Assembly (NCBI GenBank): GCA_019264575.1
Contig: JAHUZV010000021.1
Coordinates: forward strand, 1-64,000
Direction of reading: 5' to 3'
Origin: Vulcanococcus sp.
Lineage (GTDB): Bacteria; Cyanobacteriota; Cyanobacteriia; PCC-6307; Cyanobiaceae
DNA: 64,000 nucleotides
The notes beneath the pieces were generated by a model. It did no database searches. It was not told the origin of the DNA and saw only the letters and a program-made list of their open reading frames with translations. Below, piece after piece: positions 23,859-33,022 of the stretch; the stretch's first letter is position 1; each line of letters starts with the position of its first letter. Made by a program: the position numbers and the translations under genes.

Positions 23859-24015
23859 ATGAACATCAAAAGCTCCGAGGTGCACGCCATGGCAGGAGAC
23901 GGCTGCGGGGCGGGGTGCCAGCGTCACAGATGCTGCGCGTCAGCCGCTCAGCTCCGAGCAGGAGCGTCTACCGGGCCCAGCGTGGAAGCGCGCGAACGCT
24001 TTACGACAAGAACGG
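23859..24015 (+). pseudogene. Decayed VapB-type antitoxin
   Basis: The start encodes MNIKSSEVHAMA, the N-terminus typical of VapB antitoxins (MNIK..EVH.LA). The frame then shifts by one base near 23890-23915. In the second frame the sequence reads GRGASVTDAARQPL and EQERLPGPAWKRANALRQER, matching the middle of VapB (TGES.TDAVR.AL, and the basic helix). This second frame runs straight into the vapC remnant, so the antitoxin's C-terminal toxin-neutralising tail appears deleted. Family assignment is from recognisable motif order; no functional antitoxin can be made. Confidence 0.75.
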
Positions 24016-24426
24016 TTGACCGATTTGATCGAAACCCTCGTTCTTGTCATCTCAGCCCTAATTGCTCTGCTCCACCTGAATCACGAAGCCGAAGACCTGC
24101 TCGAACTCGCCACCCAAGCGGAACGGGTGTATCTCTCAACCGCCACACGCCTTGAGCTCACGTTGGTGACGGAGGGAAGCCGGTTCAACATCACCAATTC
24201 CAAATCCGAGGCGCCGCTGAGCAACCTTCGTCTGTAGGTGGTTCGCTTGAACACCAACCACTTGACCCGGACCCTTCAGAACAGCCGCCTCTACGGCAGA
24301 GGACACCACGGCGGAGCGCTCGAACCAGGCGACTGCTTTCGCTACGGGCAGTCGAAGGACCTTGATGCACCACTGCTGTTCAAAGGCGAGGATTTCCACG
24401 ACACCGATCCGAAGGTGGCCCCTTGA
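24016..24426 (+). pseudogene. Decayed VapC-type PIN-domain toxin
   Basis: One frame of about 136 codons, the usual VapC length, is interrupted by a TAG at 24235-24237. Before the stop, VISALIALLHLNHEAEDLLE and VYLSTATRLELTLVTEGSRF match the PIN N-terminal half. After it, LYGRGHHGGALEPGDCFRY and DAPLLFKGEDFHDTD match the C-terminal half. The first catalytic Asp, normally in a D-T/S-SALIALL motif, is replaced (VISALIALL), while the Glu of ATRLE and the Asp of GDCF remain. An RNase function is therefore unlikely even without the stop. It ends at the start codon of the following acetyltransferase. Confidence 0.8.
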
Positions 24427-24929
24427 GCGTCGAGCCAATCCAGCTGATCCGCCATCGCCGCGGCGCCTGGCGCCTGCGGCATACACCGGGCCAACTGCAA
24501 CAGCTGCAACAACTGCTTGATGCCCACAGCTTCTGGGCTAGCGGCCGCTCCAGAAGAGATCTGAGCCTGATGCTGGCCGGCAGCCAGGCCGCGATCAGCG
24601 CCTGGCAGGGCTCACGACTGGTGGGCTTCGGCCGTGCAACCAGCGACGGGGTGTTCCGCGCCGTGCTCTGGGATGTGGTGGTCGCTGGCGAACATCAGGG
24701 CCGGGGGCTAGGCCGAAAAATCGTGGAGGCGCTGCTGGGGGAGCCGGCACTACGGGGTGTGGAGCGCACCTATCTGATGACCACAAACAGCGCCGGCTTC
24801 TACGAACAGCTTGGCTTCACGGCAGCGGACTGCCAAAAACTGATGCTGCGCTTCTCTGATGAGAAGCCAAATCAACGTGACTCGACCACTGATGTCGAGG
24901 ACCAAACCAAAAAAATTGACTCTCAATAG
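24423..24929 (+). CDS. GNAT-family N-acetyltransferase
   Basis: A 168-residue GNAT protein. The acetyl-CoA binding loop reads VVAGEHQGRGLGRKIVEAL (about 83-101), preceded by the beta strand VFRAVLWDVVV and followed by the usual GFYEQLGFTA motif near 125. The start is a TTG at 24423 overlapping the stop of the vapC remnant, so the true promoter may lie inside that remnant. The C-terminal 25 residues are polar and run into the tRNA terminator hairpin on the other strand. Substrate unknown. Confidence 0.85.
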   Translation: MSVEPIQLIRHRRGAWRLRHTPGQLQQLQQLLDAHSFWASGRSRRDLSLMLAGSQAAISAWQGSRLVGFGRATSDGVFRAVLWDVVVAGEHQGRGLGRKIVEALLGEPALRGVERTYLMTTNSAGFYEQLGFTAADCQKLMLRFSDEKPNQRDSTTDVEDQTKKIDSQ

Positions 24930-24937
24930 AGAGCCAA
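24909..24937 (-). terminator. Rho-independent terminator of tRNA-Gly
   Basis: Read on the minus strand, a 9-bp stem with one G-U pair (24929-24937 with 24916-24924) and a four-base loop is followed at once by seven T residues (24915 down to 24909). This is the clearest intrinsic terminator in the window. It lies 65 bases past the tRNA 3' end and overlaps the 3' end of the acetyltransferase gene. Confidence 0.8.
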
Positions 24938-25001
24938 TGATCACTCGAGGCAAAAGACAAAAAGCTTTCCGCAAAAAAGAGAAAGCAAGGAAAAGAAATT
25001 A

Positions 25002-25073
25002 AGCGGATGAAGAGATTCGAACTCTCGACCCTCTCCTTGGCAAGGAGATGCTCTACCACTGAGCTACATCCGC
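25002..25073 (-). tRNA. tRNA-Gly (anticodon GCC)
   Basis: A complete cloverleaf: the seven-base acceptor stem GCGGATG pairs with CATCCGC, the D arm is GCTC...GAGC, the anticodon stem TCTCC/GGAGA surrounds the loop TTGCCAA giving anticodon GCC, and the T arm contains TTCGAAT. The discriminator base is T and no CCA is encoded. A terminator follows on the same strand. tRNA genes are common integration points, and the glycan island starts on the other side of this one. Confidence 0.96.
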
Positions 25074-25195
25074 ATGCTTGGACAACTTGGCCACCAGCAA
25101 GGCCGACCTGCGCCGGCCCTGCAAGCATGCACTACGGGGGTGCCCTTGGTCAACAAAAGCCGCTGACACGGGACCTGCAGGTACGATGACCCCTA

Positions 25196-26734
25196 TTGCA
25201 GACGGGGGTTCTGGTGTCTACGACCTCCACCACAGATTCCATCGCTTCAAGTTCCAACGGCCGTCGGCCCTTGGAGGGATTACGCATCCTCGTTACAGAT
25301 TTCGACCTTCAGCAGCGTGAGCACCGTGGCATTGCCGTGTACAGCAAGGGCTTGCTGCGAGCTCTGAAAGCGTCGGGGGCAGAAACCTGGCTGCTCACCG
25401 ACTTCGAACCACCGATGCGGGACCCTGGGCTGCGAGATCTGCCCAAACCAGCGAGGGAGCTGATCTTCGCTGCGCGGGTGCTTGAGGCTCTGATGATCGG
25501 TCCCAGTGGCCTACGAAGTCGTTGGGCCGAGGTGAAGCTAACCCGTAAAGGCGGCCCCCTTGGGAGATTGATGCGGTACTGGAACCAGCTGCGGGAGCTG
25601 CCAGCGCGCCTGCGATTGCGCCGGCGCTACGCCATCGATCAGCTACGGCGCATCCGCCTCCACGACCTTGAGGACAGCCCCTATCTGCGGCAGGAGCGGC
25701 TCAGCTATCTCGAGGATGTGGACGGCATCGTCTGCGCCCGCTACCTGTACCTCAACGCGTCTCGCCTGGCTCTCGGCCGACGCCCAACACCCGTACGCAT
25801 GGATCTGGGCAAGCAGTTCGACGGCCTGGTAACGACGGCACCTATCAACGTCTGCACGGCAGACGGCCAGCGGCTGGTGCAGACGGTTCACGACCTGATC
25901 CCCCTGGAGTACGTGCCTCATCTGGACCATGTGGTGCTGTTTGCCCGACGGGTGGCCGGCACATTGCCCGCCCGCAAGCTGTTCGTCTCACAGTCGTCAC
26001 GCCGCAAATTTGAGCAGGTGTACCCCCGCAAGGGCGACAGAGGCGGTGCTGTGATCGTGCAACCGCCGTCCCTACAGATGCCGCAGGGCCGCGCCCGCAC
26101 CCTTCTGAACCAAGACGTACTACGTCCCTCGCGACGCGCCAAGGCCCGACATGGGGAACTCAGACCCTTCCGCTATCTGCTGTTTAACTCCTCTGTGGAG
26201 CCCCGCAAAAACCTGCTGTTCGTGATCAAGGCTTACCGCCTTTCCGGATTGGCCGAAGCGGGAGTACGTCTGTGCGTGACGGGGCAGCTGCAGAAGGATG
26301 CATACAGCAAGGCGGTGGGCGAGCAGGCCGATGAATCCGTACTGCTCACCAGCTACATCGATGAGAGCACCAAGGCCAATCTGTTCCTACACGCCATGGC
26401 GGTGCTGAGCCCCTCACTGGTGGAGGGTTTTGGCATTCCTGTTCTGGACGGAGCCTGTGTGGGGGCACCCGTGATCGCCAGTCCCTCGGATTCCCATGCT
26501 GAAATCAAGAAACTTCAGGATTTTGAACAGTTGGTCTGGCTATGCCCAACCACAAACCCCATGGACTGGGCTGTGGCCATGCGCGATCTGGCCAACGCCG
26601 AGCTACTACGCATTCAGGACGTGGATGGAGAAAGGCAACGGCGGCTAGCTCGCTATGACCACTGCGAAGCCGCAGTGTTCGAACAATTCCGGCGCACAGT
26701 CTGCGATCAAATCCTGAGCGCAGAAACTGACTGA
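25196..26734 (+). CDS. Glycosyltransferase family 4
   Basis: A 512-residue GT-B enzyme. The C-terminal Glycos_transf_1 half is clear: YLLFNSSVEPRKNLLFVIKA (about 322-341), then VLSPSLVEGFGIPVLDGACV (about 402-421) with the E-x7-E-type donor site. The N-terminal acceptor half contains LRILVTDFDLQQREHRGIAV and a basic region (about 115-160). The first residues are probably overpredicted; a GTG giving VSTTSTTDS at 25214 is an alternative start. Its stop abuts the stop of the convergent ABC-2 permease with no spacer. Donor and acceptor unknown; first gene of the glycan island. Confidence 0.88.
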   Translation: MQTGVLVSTTSTTDSIASSSNGRRPLEGLRILVTDFDLQQREHRGIAVYSKGLLRALKASGAETWLLTDFEPPMRDPGLRDLPKPARELIFAARVLEALMIGPSGLRSRWAEVKLTRKGGPLGRLMRYWNQLRELPARLRLRRRYAIDQLRRIRLHDLEDSPYLRQERLSYLEDVDGIVCARYLYLNASRLALGRRPTPVRMDLGKQFDGLVTTAPINVCTADGQRLVQTVHDLIPLEYVPHLDHVVLFARRVAGTLPARKLFVSQSSRRKFEQVYPRKGDRGGAVIVQPPSLQMPQGRARTLLNQDVLRPSRRAKARHGELRPFRYLLFNSSVEPRKNLLFVIKAYRLSGLAEAGVRLCVTGQLQKDAYSKAVGEQADESVLLTSYIDESTKANLFLHAMAVLSPSLVEGFGIPVLDGACVGAPVIASPSDSHAEIKKLQDFEQLVWLCPTTNPMDWAVAMRDLANAELLRIQDVDGERQRRLARYDHCEAAVFEQFRRTVCDQILSAETD

Positions 26735-27547
26735 TCAGATCAGAAACGGCAGATGCCGGCGTTCGCAATTGATCATGCGGATAGCGAACCAGAGACCCAG
26801 AAGGTTCACTACAAGCATCAAGGCGTCCTGTGCTATCAGAGGATAGCCCTGAATAAGCACATGGCGCAGAGGGCTGAGAACCCTGTAGAGAGGATTGAAG
26901 TCAGCAGTCCAGGCAAGGCCCGAGAGGTTCTTCTTTTCGTAAAGAATCGGAGAGAGTAGAAATACCAATTGCAGCGCGATCGGCACGAGCTGATAAACAT
27001 CGCGATAACGGGCACCTAGCAGGCATACCAACACAGGAGCCCAGTAAAGAAACAAAAGAAGATTAAGAAGAGGCAGCCAGCCCGCCGTGAGCAGATGGGG
27101 AATCAGGCTGGCCTGAAAAAACGACAGTGCTAACAACACCAACAGAAACGACTGGAAGAAAGTCTGCACCTGAAAGGCCCACTCCTCCAGGGTGTAGAAG
27201 ATCGGATTGAGGTTGGTGTTGTGCACATGCTGGGCGTTGTGCTCAAACAGATTGGGCGCTGAACCCATAGCAGCAGCAATACTGTTCCACACCACCAGAC
27301 CAAGGCCCAGATACACCACGTAGGCATCGAAATCCTGCACCTTGAACACGGTGCCGTACACCAGCGCCAGCACGGCAATGGAAAGCAGGTTGGAGAGACC
27401 AAGCCAGAAACTGCCAAACAAAGTGCGGGCAAAACGGGCCCGGGTGCGCGCCGTGGCCGTAAACCACCAGACGCGGCGGAGCGACCAGGCTTCCTGCAGG
27501 GTGGAGACAACAGTGAGCGGCTGGTTAGTGGTGCCGGAAGCAGCCAT
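26735..27547 (-). CDS. ABC-2 type polysaccharide export permease (KpsM/Wzm-like)
   Basis: A 270-residue membrane protein with six hydrophobic helices. After a cytoplasmic amphipathic N-terminus it reads FARTLFGSFWLGLSNLLSIA, and later NLNPIFYTLEEWAFQVQTFF, the ABC-2 polysaccharide exporter pattern. It forms the channel through which a lipid-linked glycan crosses the inner membrane. The ATG overlaps the stop of the ATPase gene (TGATG), so the two are translationally coupled. It is the last gene of a minus-strand operon of transferases. Confidence 0.9.
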   Translation of the reverse strand: MAASGTTNQPLTVVSTLQEAWSLRRVWWFTATARTRARFARTLFGSFWLGLSNLLSIAVLALVYGTVFKVQDFDAYVVYLGLGLVVWNSIAAAMGSAPNLFEHNAQHVHNTNLNPIFYTLEEWAFQVQTFFQSFLLVLLALSFFQASLIPHLLTAGWLPLLNLLLFLYWAPVLVCLLGARYRDVYQLVPIALQLVFLLSPILYEKKNLSGLAWTADFNPLYRVLSPLRHVLIQGYPLIAQDALMLVVNLLGLWFAIRMINCERRHLPFLI

Positions 27548-28302
27548 CAGCGACGGGAGTGGTAGTGGGCCAGGGCAGCCTCAAGAGGGCCATCAAAGAC
27601 GATGCAACCCTGATCAAACACGAGTCCACGCTGGCAGAACTGTTGCAACAAGGCATCGGAATGGGAAGCCAGAAACAGCGTGCCCGCCTTCGCGATGAAA
27701 GACTGAAGGCGTTGCTGAGCTTTCTCATAGAAGCTGTAATCACCGGCACCGAAGCCCTCATCCATGGCCAAGCATTCGTGACTGAAGGCGGTGAGGATAG
27801 AAAAGAGCAGGCGGGCCGACATCCCTTCGCTATAGGTTTTGATCGGCAGGTGGATGAAATCACCCAGTCCCGAAAAGTCAACTACACTCTCGCAAAAGTC
27901 ATCAAAGCCGCGCAGATGGCCCTCAACCATTAAGTAATGCGCTTTAATCGCCTGAAGACCGCTCAGCTCCGGACTAGTGATGAAACTCTTCTGGATCATC
28001 GGGAAAACGCGAATGCGCCGTTCGAAGCGACCGTTCGTGGCCGTGTAGATGCCGGAAATCAACTTCAGAAACGTGGATTTGCCGGCGCCGTTGTGACCAA
28101 TCAGGGCTACGCGTTCCCCTTCATGCACGACACAGTTCACGTTCTGCAGTGCTGTGATCGTGGCGCCAGTGCGACCACGCTTGAGCTGCCCACCAGTCAC
28201 AGATCGGATCAGGGCAGACTTCAGGCTGCGGGTTTCAGTGCTGAACACCGGAATTTGAAGCCCCACCTGCTCCATCATCAGCACGGGCTGGGATGGGCTC
28301 AT
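27547..28302 (-). CDS. ABC polysaccharide exporter ATPase (KpsT/Wzt-like)
   Basis: A 251-residue ABC ATPase. Walker A GHNGAGKST is at 69-77, the signature YSEGMSARL at 157-165 and Walker B CLAMDEGFGAGD at 177-188. It has no C-terminal carbohydrate-binding domain, so it resembles the short KpsT-type rather than the long Wzt with glycan recognition. The ATG at 28302 overlaps the stop of the upstream glycosyltransferase; a longer frame to 28401 would overlap that gene by 100 bases. It drives export together with the permease. Confidence 0.93.
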   Translation of the reverse strand: MSPSQPVLMMEQVGLQIPVFSTETRSLKSALIRSVTGGQLKRGRTGATITALQNVNCVVHEGERVALIGHNGAGKSTFLKLISGIYTATNGRFERRIRVFPMIQKSFITSPELSGLQAIKAHYLMVEGHLRGFDDFCESVVDFSGLGDFIHLPIKTYSEGMSARLLFSILTAFSHECLAMDEGFGAGDYSFYEKAQQRLQSFIAKAGTLFLASHSDALLQQFCQRGLVFDQGCIVFDGPLEAALAHYHSRR

Positions 28303-29393
28303 GGGAGAGGCCCCTGCAGAAGTTGATGTAACTCGCGGGCTTGGCGCTGGCTGGTGTGGGCCAATGCGTTGCGCAGACCCGCCTGGGAGAGCTGTCGCCA
28401 AAGAGCGGGTTCGCGGCTGAGCCGTAACAACTGGTTCGCCATCGTATGCCCGTAATCCTGGAGCTCAAACAGCAACGCCGCTTCATGATGCAGCTCTTCG
28501 TGCACGGGGATGCGGCTTGCCAGGGTAGGCAGGCCGAGGGCTTGGGCCTCAAGCAGGGGGTAATCGAACCCCTCCATCAGGCTGGGGGAGATCAAGCAGA
28601 GAGCTGAGCGCAAGAGCTCCTGCAGCTGTGATTCGTTTAACCGTTCGATCCAGCGCACACGGCCTTCAAGCCCCAGCTCCCGTTGCTGGCGGAATAGGGC
28701 AGGCGTGCAGCGATCGCGGGTCCCCACTACCACCAGCTGTCCTGGCCAGGAAGGCGACAGGGCCAGCAGCCGAGCGAAGCCATCGAGGGCCAAGGCCAGA
28801 TTTTTGTTGCGGGCATGCCGGGCAAGCACCACGCAGTCGCCACCAGCAGGAACGCTGATCGGTTGCGCCACGGGCTCTACACCATTGAGCACCACAGTGA
28901 TGCGCTGTGCTGGCAAACCTGTTGCTATCAATTGATCGGCCACACTGCGGCTGATGGCAACCACCAGACAGGCCCGTTGCATGTGCTGCGGCAACCAGAG
29001 GCGGCTACGCCAGTGAGCCCGACGGCTGTTGGGCAGATACAGCGGGGTGAGGTCGTGGCAAGTGATCACCTGAGGAAGCTGGGGAAGGGCCCAGAGCCAG
29101 TCGGTGTAGGGGGAATAGATCCGCTCGGGGAGTTGATCCCGCAACAGGCGGCGCACAGGCACGGCGTGCTGCACCAGCGCCTGGGCCTGCAGGCGGCGCA
29201 TCCAGGTGGAATGCTGCTCGCTGGGCAGATCTGGGCTACGGCTGACTTCGGCCGGCCCCGCGGACGAGAGCCGAAGCTGCATGGGCAAAGGCCGCTCGGG
29301 CCAAGCGGCCAACAGGCGCTGCACATAGCGACTCAGACCCGTGAGCTCAGGCCGGTAAGGGAGCAGGTTGATCAGAAGGGGCGCTGCACTCAT
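28299..29393 (-). CDS. Glycosyltransferase family 4
   Basis: A 364-residue GT-B enzyme: N-terminal LINLLPYRPELTGLSRYVQR (about 7-26), then ITCHDLTPLYLPNSRR. The C-terminal donor half has LISPSLMEGFDYPLLEAQAL (about 275-294) carrying the conserved Glu residues. The overall pattern is like mannosyltransferase B-type GT4 proteins. The start (MSAAPLLINL) overlaps the stop of the next gene upstream in an ATGA, and its own stop overlaps the ATPase start, so three genes form a coupled chain. Sugar unknown. Confidence 0.87.
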   Translation of the reverse strand: MSAAPLLINLLPYRPELTGLSRYVQRLLAAWPERPLPMQLRLSSAGPAEVSRSPDLPSEQHSTWMRRLQAQALVQHAVPVRRLLRDQLPERIYSPYTDWLWALPQLPQVITCHDLTPLYLPNSRRAHWRSRLWLPQHMQRACLVVAISRSVADQLIATGLPAQRITVVLNGVEPVAQPISVPAGGDCVVLARHARNKNLALALDGFARLLALSPSWPGQLVVVGTRDRCTPALFRQQRELGLEGRVRWIERLNESQLQELLRSALCLISPSLMEGFDYPLLEAQALGLPTLASRIPVHEELHHEAALLFELQDYGHTMANQLLRLSREPALWRQLSQAGLRNALAHTSQRQARELHQLLQGPLP

Positions 29394-30526
29394 GGCGCGA
29401 AGGCCGCCTGAAGGCGCTGTAGCCATACGGCGCGGGCGAACTGCTGCGTGTAGCGCAGATGAGCCGTACGGCGGGCGCGGGCAAGCAGGGCCGGATCGGC
29501 GGCGAGTCGAGCGAGTAGGTCCGGCAGAGAATTGCGCAGCCCATCCCAAGGCAGTGCCTCATTTCGGCTCACCCAGGCCATGCCACTGCGTGGATGCTCA
29601 AAGGCCACAGCGGGCACGGCGCAGGCCATGGCCTCTAATTGCACGATCCCGAAGGCCTCATTGCAACGGTTGGCAGGGAGCACCAAGACATCAGCGCGGG
29701 CCAGAAAGGCCAGCTTGGTGCCCTCATCCACACGACCATGGAAGCGCACCCTGTCCGGGGCCTGGGCAGCCGCCTGGAGCTCCAGGGAGGGGCGATCCGG
29801 GCCATCCCCTAGCACATCGAGCTGCACAAGGGCATCCGGCACACAGGCAAGAGCTTCGATCAGCCAGTCAATCCGCTTGTAGCTGTCGAGCCGGCCGATG
29901 CAGATCACACGCAGCGAGGCGGAAGTCGTTGACTCGGGTGCGGAAGCGAGCCGCTGCGCTGCAACACGCTCGGCCTGGTATTCCACATCCGCGGGGAGGC
30001 TGCAGGCGAGCACCCGTACGGCCTCAGGCGGCGCCCCGGCGGCGATGAGCTCCGTTCGCAGCACCGGTGAGGTGGTGACGATGCGGGAGAAACAGGGCAA
30101 CAGGTGTTCCGCGAGCCGCTGATAAACCTCGAACAACCGACCTGCCGGTGTGGGTGCCGACTCCAGAAACGAATGCCAATGCAGGCTGATCGCTCGCTGC
30201 GGCCTCAACAGGTGTGCAACCAGGGCCAACGCCAACACTGCCGGGCAGGGAAGATGAACATGAAGAGGCTCAGACGCCCTGAGAAGGCGCAACAGAGCTC
30301 GGCTCGGGAGAGGCAGAACGAGCCGGCCAAAGGTCACGCTGGGCAGGGGCACACGCTTGTAGACCACTGGCAGGGGATCAGGCTCGGCGAGGGCGCGCGG
30401 CTGTGCAACCAGACTGAAAACAGTGGATGGCTGCTGCTGGGAACACCAAGCGGTGGCCAACTCGTGGGCCACCCGTTCCACACCGCCATAACCGGGCGGC
30501 CATTCACGCAGCAGCTGCCAGCTCAA
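29390..30526 (-). CDS. Glycosyltransferase family 4
   Basis: A 378-residue GT-B enzyme. The N-terminus reads EWPPGYGGVERVAHELATAW (about 8-27), the glycine-rich acceptor-domain loop of GT4 enzymes. The donor half has VICIGRLDSYKRIDWLIEAL (about 209-228) and LPANRCNEAFGIVQLEAMAC (about 277-296), with the second Glu after FGIV. It overlaps both neighbours by four bases. Related to enzymes of lipopolysaccharide and capsule assembly; the transferred sugar is not predictable. Confidence 0.87.
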   Translation of the reverse strand: MSWQLLREWPPGYGGVERVAHELATAWCSQQQPSTVFSLVAQPRALAEPDPLPVVYKRVPLPSVTFGRLVLPLPSRALLRLLRASEPLHVHLPCPAVLALALVAHLLRPQRAISLHWHSFLESAPTPAGRLFEVYQRLAEHLLPCFSRIVTTSPVLRTELIAAGAPPEAVRVLACSLPADVEYQAERVAAQRLASAPESTTSASLRVICIGRLDSYKRIDWLIEALACVPDALVQLDVLGDGPDRPSLELQAAAQAPDRVRFHGRVDEGTKLAFLARADVLVLPANRCNEAFGIVQLEAMACAVPAVAFEHPRSGMAWVSRNEALPWDGLRNSLPDLLARLAADPALLARARRTAHLRYTQQFARAVWLQRLQAAFAP

Positions 30527-32973
30527 GCGGAGTAGGGCAAGCGCAGCCAGGGATGACGCTCCTGCAAACAGCGGCTGAGGGAGCGCCAGTGTGTGGCTGT
30601 AGACGTTGCTGTCATCGAGTCAGCATGCGTGTAGTAGCGAGCAAGGATGCGTGGGCACAACAACCCGCAATAACCCGCTTCGATCAACTTGCACCAGAAG
30701 TCAAAGTCTTCCCAGCCACCTTGGATGTGGGTGTATCCGCCAACAGCCTGCCAAGCACTACGGCGCACCAAGGCCATTGCATCGATGACATTTCCGCCCA
30801 AGAAGGCATCACGCTGCCAGCTCACTCTGCCGATCAAACTACGACCATCATGCCCATACCTGCCATTACCGATCACTTCTACCCAGGGGTGGATTACAGC
30901 CACTGCCTCAGGCGCCACTAGAGCCTGAGACAAACAGGCCTGCACCGCAGCTGGAAACAGCATATTATCAGCATCCAAAACAAATGCCCATGGAGCAACG
31001 CTATGGGCAAAAGCGGTATTTCGGGCGGCTGCCAAACCAATGTTAGCCCGATGCCTAATCAAGCAACAGCGCTTAAAGCGGCCCGCATGCTCACCAAGCC
31101 ATGCCAGGACTGTTTCAACACTGTGATCCGTTGAGAAATCATCGACTACGACAAGCTCAAGGGCGCTTAGCACCTGCAAGTCCACACTATTGAGCGCACG
31201 CTCAATCTTGTCAGCGTAGTTGTGAAGGCTAATCAAAACAGCTGCCTGCGCCTGCTCGCCTGAGTCATGCATGAACAGAACATCAATGTCAGCCGAAGCG
31301 CGATCTTCCGCAATGGCCTTTGGGCGACCTCTCAGTTCCTCCAACAACTCTGCCGGAGTTATTGGAGGCGGCATCAACCGAAGTGTGCGTCCTTTCAAGC
31401 AACTCAATGCGGGATCCCCAGCGAAGGAGTCCGAGGCCAACACCACCACATGCTCGGCATGAGCAGCACTGTGAATGAGCCAGGCTGCGAACGAGCTCGC
31501 GAAGCTGAAATCAGCAGTGACGTTGAGCGGCAATTGAGGGATGTAGAGGATGCTGGCTTCAGCGCCTCGGCATTCCGCCTCCGCCAGGGCATGCTCCCAG
31601 TCATCGCCGCCGGGACCGAGAGCGAGACATGTGCAAGCTGTTTGTATCGAGAATCCCAGTTGGCATGTCAACCGCTGAAGTTCAGCAGGTTCAAGGCTCA
31701 ACCAACCACTCACAGGTCCCGCCACATCAAGCCAGAATGCAGGCAGCCCGAGCGCTCGCAGCAGCAACACCCGAGCCGGCTCGGGATCCCAGATCACCTG
31801 CTGACCTCTCAAATGGGTGAGCCAGTGCTGGGCGCGCTCTGGCAGCGGCAACTCCACATTGAGCGCCAAACGGGTGAAGCCAGCAGCAGAACGACCAGCA
31901 ATGAACAGGTTGTGCGGATCCGCAGACTCAGGGAAGGAAACGCAATCTGTGATCCCCTCCAGGGGCAAGCGATGGATCCACAGATGCGTTGACCAATGCT
32001 GATCATTGGTGCCACAGAGACTGAGCACCGCTTGGGGCGCCACAGCTGCAAAGCCTGAGTAACGTGGCGCCGGGTGATGGCGCCATACCTCCAACCAGTG
32101 CCGCCAACCAAGGGGATCAGCGGCCAACTTGGCTGGAGAAGGGGGCAAGCCGGAGATAGCACGAAGGCTGCGCGGCGGCTTCGGGGAAGGCCAGCGTTGC
32201 CGGCCTGCAAGTCCGGCTTGGAGTTGGGTGTGCAAACGACGCACACGTGGATTCAGAGACAGTGCTGCTGCACCAGCCAAACTGCGCCGATGTTCAGGCC
32301 GGATCAGAGACAGTGCCGCACGGCGCTGGTCGGGGTTGGGTTGGAGCTCCGGGATCAGTTGCAGCAACTCCCTTAGCTGTTGTTCGGGTTGTGTGAACCA
32401 AGCACCGAAATCCACGACAGCTCGCGGCAGTCGGGGTGGGGCAGCTTGAAGGGGCTCAAGCGTGTGACGCCACCACAACTGCTGAGCCCGCGTGAGATCC
32501 ATCCCAGTGATCGGGCCATCGCGCTGAATCAGCGAATGGGCTACTTCAGCCGGATCCCGCACTGCCAGGAGCAGGCGGACTGGAATGTCCAGCTCATCAG
32601 CGAGTTCCAACCAGAAGGGAAGCAGGCAGCTGGTGCGCGGGTCCTTGATGGCCCATGGGCCCTGTTGACGGTTCCGCTCTTCCCTTAGCAAGTCGCACAG
32701 CTCGGCACGAAAAACCAGAGTTGCCGGATGTCGACGCCAATTGGGCGGAAGGGGCAAACAGCCCTGGGCGGAAGGCCACCAGCGATCCAGATCAATCAGC
32801 AGGCGCTCTTGCAGATCCACCACCTCGCGCCACTCGAAATAGCCCTCAGGGTTGTGTTCATCAGCGGCGATCTGCTCACCCGGCAAAGCGACGCCGAGCT
32901 GCTGCAGCACCCCCCCCAACAGCGACGTTCCACTGCGATGCATCCCTACAATGAGCAAAAGGGGTGCGGGCAC
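30523..32973 (-). CDS. Bifunctional sulfotransferase-glycosyltransferase family 2 fusion
   Basis: A protein of about 816 residues with two different catalytic domains. The N-terminal part starts LLLIVGMHRSGTSLLGGVLQ, the 5'-phosphosulfate-binding loop of sulfotransferases, with RLLLAVRDPAEVAHSLIQ as the 3'-phosphate site. About 300 middle residues have no clear assignment. The last 235 residues are a GT2 domain: AAVLISLHNYADKIERALNS, ELVVVDDFSTD, FVLDADNML and GGWEDFDFWCK. The start is uncertain. GTG at 32973 clears the upstream gene, while an ATG at 33060 would overlap it by 38 bases. One chain may both transfer and sulfate a sugar. Confidence 0.82.
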   Translation of the reverse strand: MPAPLLLIVGMHRSGTSLLGGVLQQLGVALPGEQIAADEHNPEGYFEWREVVDLQERLLIDLDRWWPSAQGCLPLPPNWRRHPATLVFRAELCDLLREERNRQQGPWAIKDPRTSCLLPFWLELADELDIPVRLLLAVRDPAEVAHSLIQRDGPITGMDLTRAQQLWWRHTLEPLQAAPPRLPRAVVDFGAWFTQPEQQLRELLQLIPELQPNPDQRRAALSLIRPEHRRSLAGAAALSLNPRVRRLHTQLQAGLAGRQRWPSPKPPRSLRAISGLPPSPAKLAADPLGWRHWLEVWRHHPAPRYSGFAAVAPQAVLSLCGTNDQHWSTHLWIHRLPLEGITDCVSFPESADPHNLFIAGRSAAGFTRLALNVELPLPERAQHWLTHLRGQQVIWDPEPARVLLLRALGLPAFWLDVAGPVSGWLSLEPAELQRLTCQLGFSIQTACTCLALGPGGDDWEHALAEAECRGAEASILYIPQLPLNVTADFSFASSFAAWLIHSAAHAEHVVVLASDSFAGDPALSCLKGRTLRLMPPPITPAELLEELRGRPKAIAEDRASADIDVLFMHDSGEQAQAAVLISLHNYADKIERALNSVDLQVLSALELVVVDDFSTDHSVETVLAWLGEHAGRFKRCCLIRHRANIGLAAARNTAFAHSVAPWAFVLDADNMLFPAAVQACLSQALVAPEAVAVIHPWVEVIGNGRYGHDGRSLIGRVSWQRDAFLGGNVIDAMALVRRSAWQAVGGYTHIQGGWEDFDFWCKLIEAGYCGLLCPRILARYYTHADSMTATSTATHWRSLSRCLQERHPWLRLPYSA

Positions 32974-33022
32974 AGCCAAACGAACAGAATTTCGGCACGG
33001 GCCAAACGTAGCTGGACCGGCC

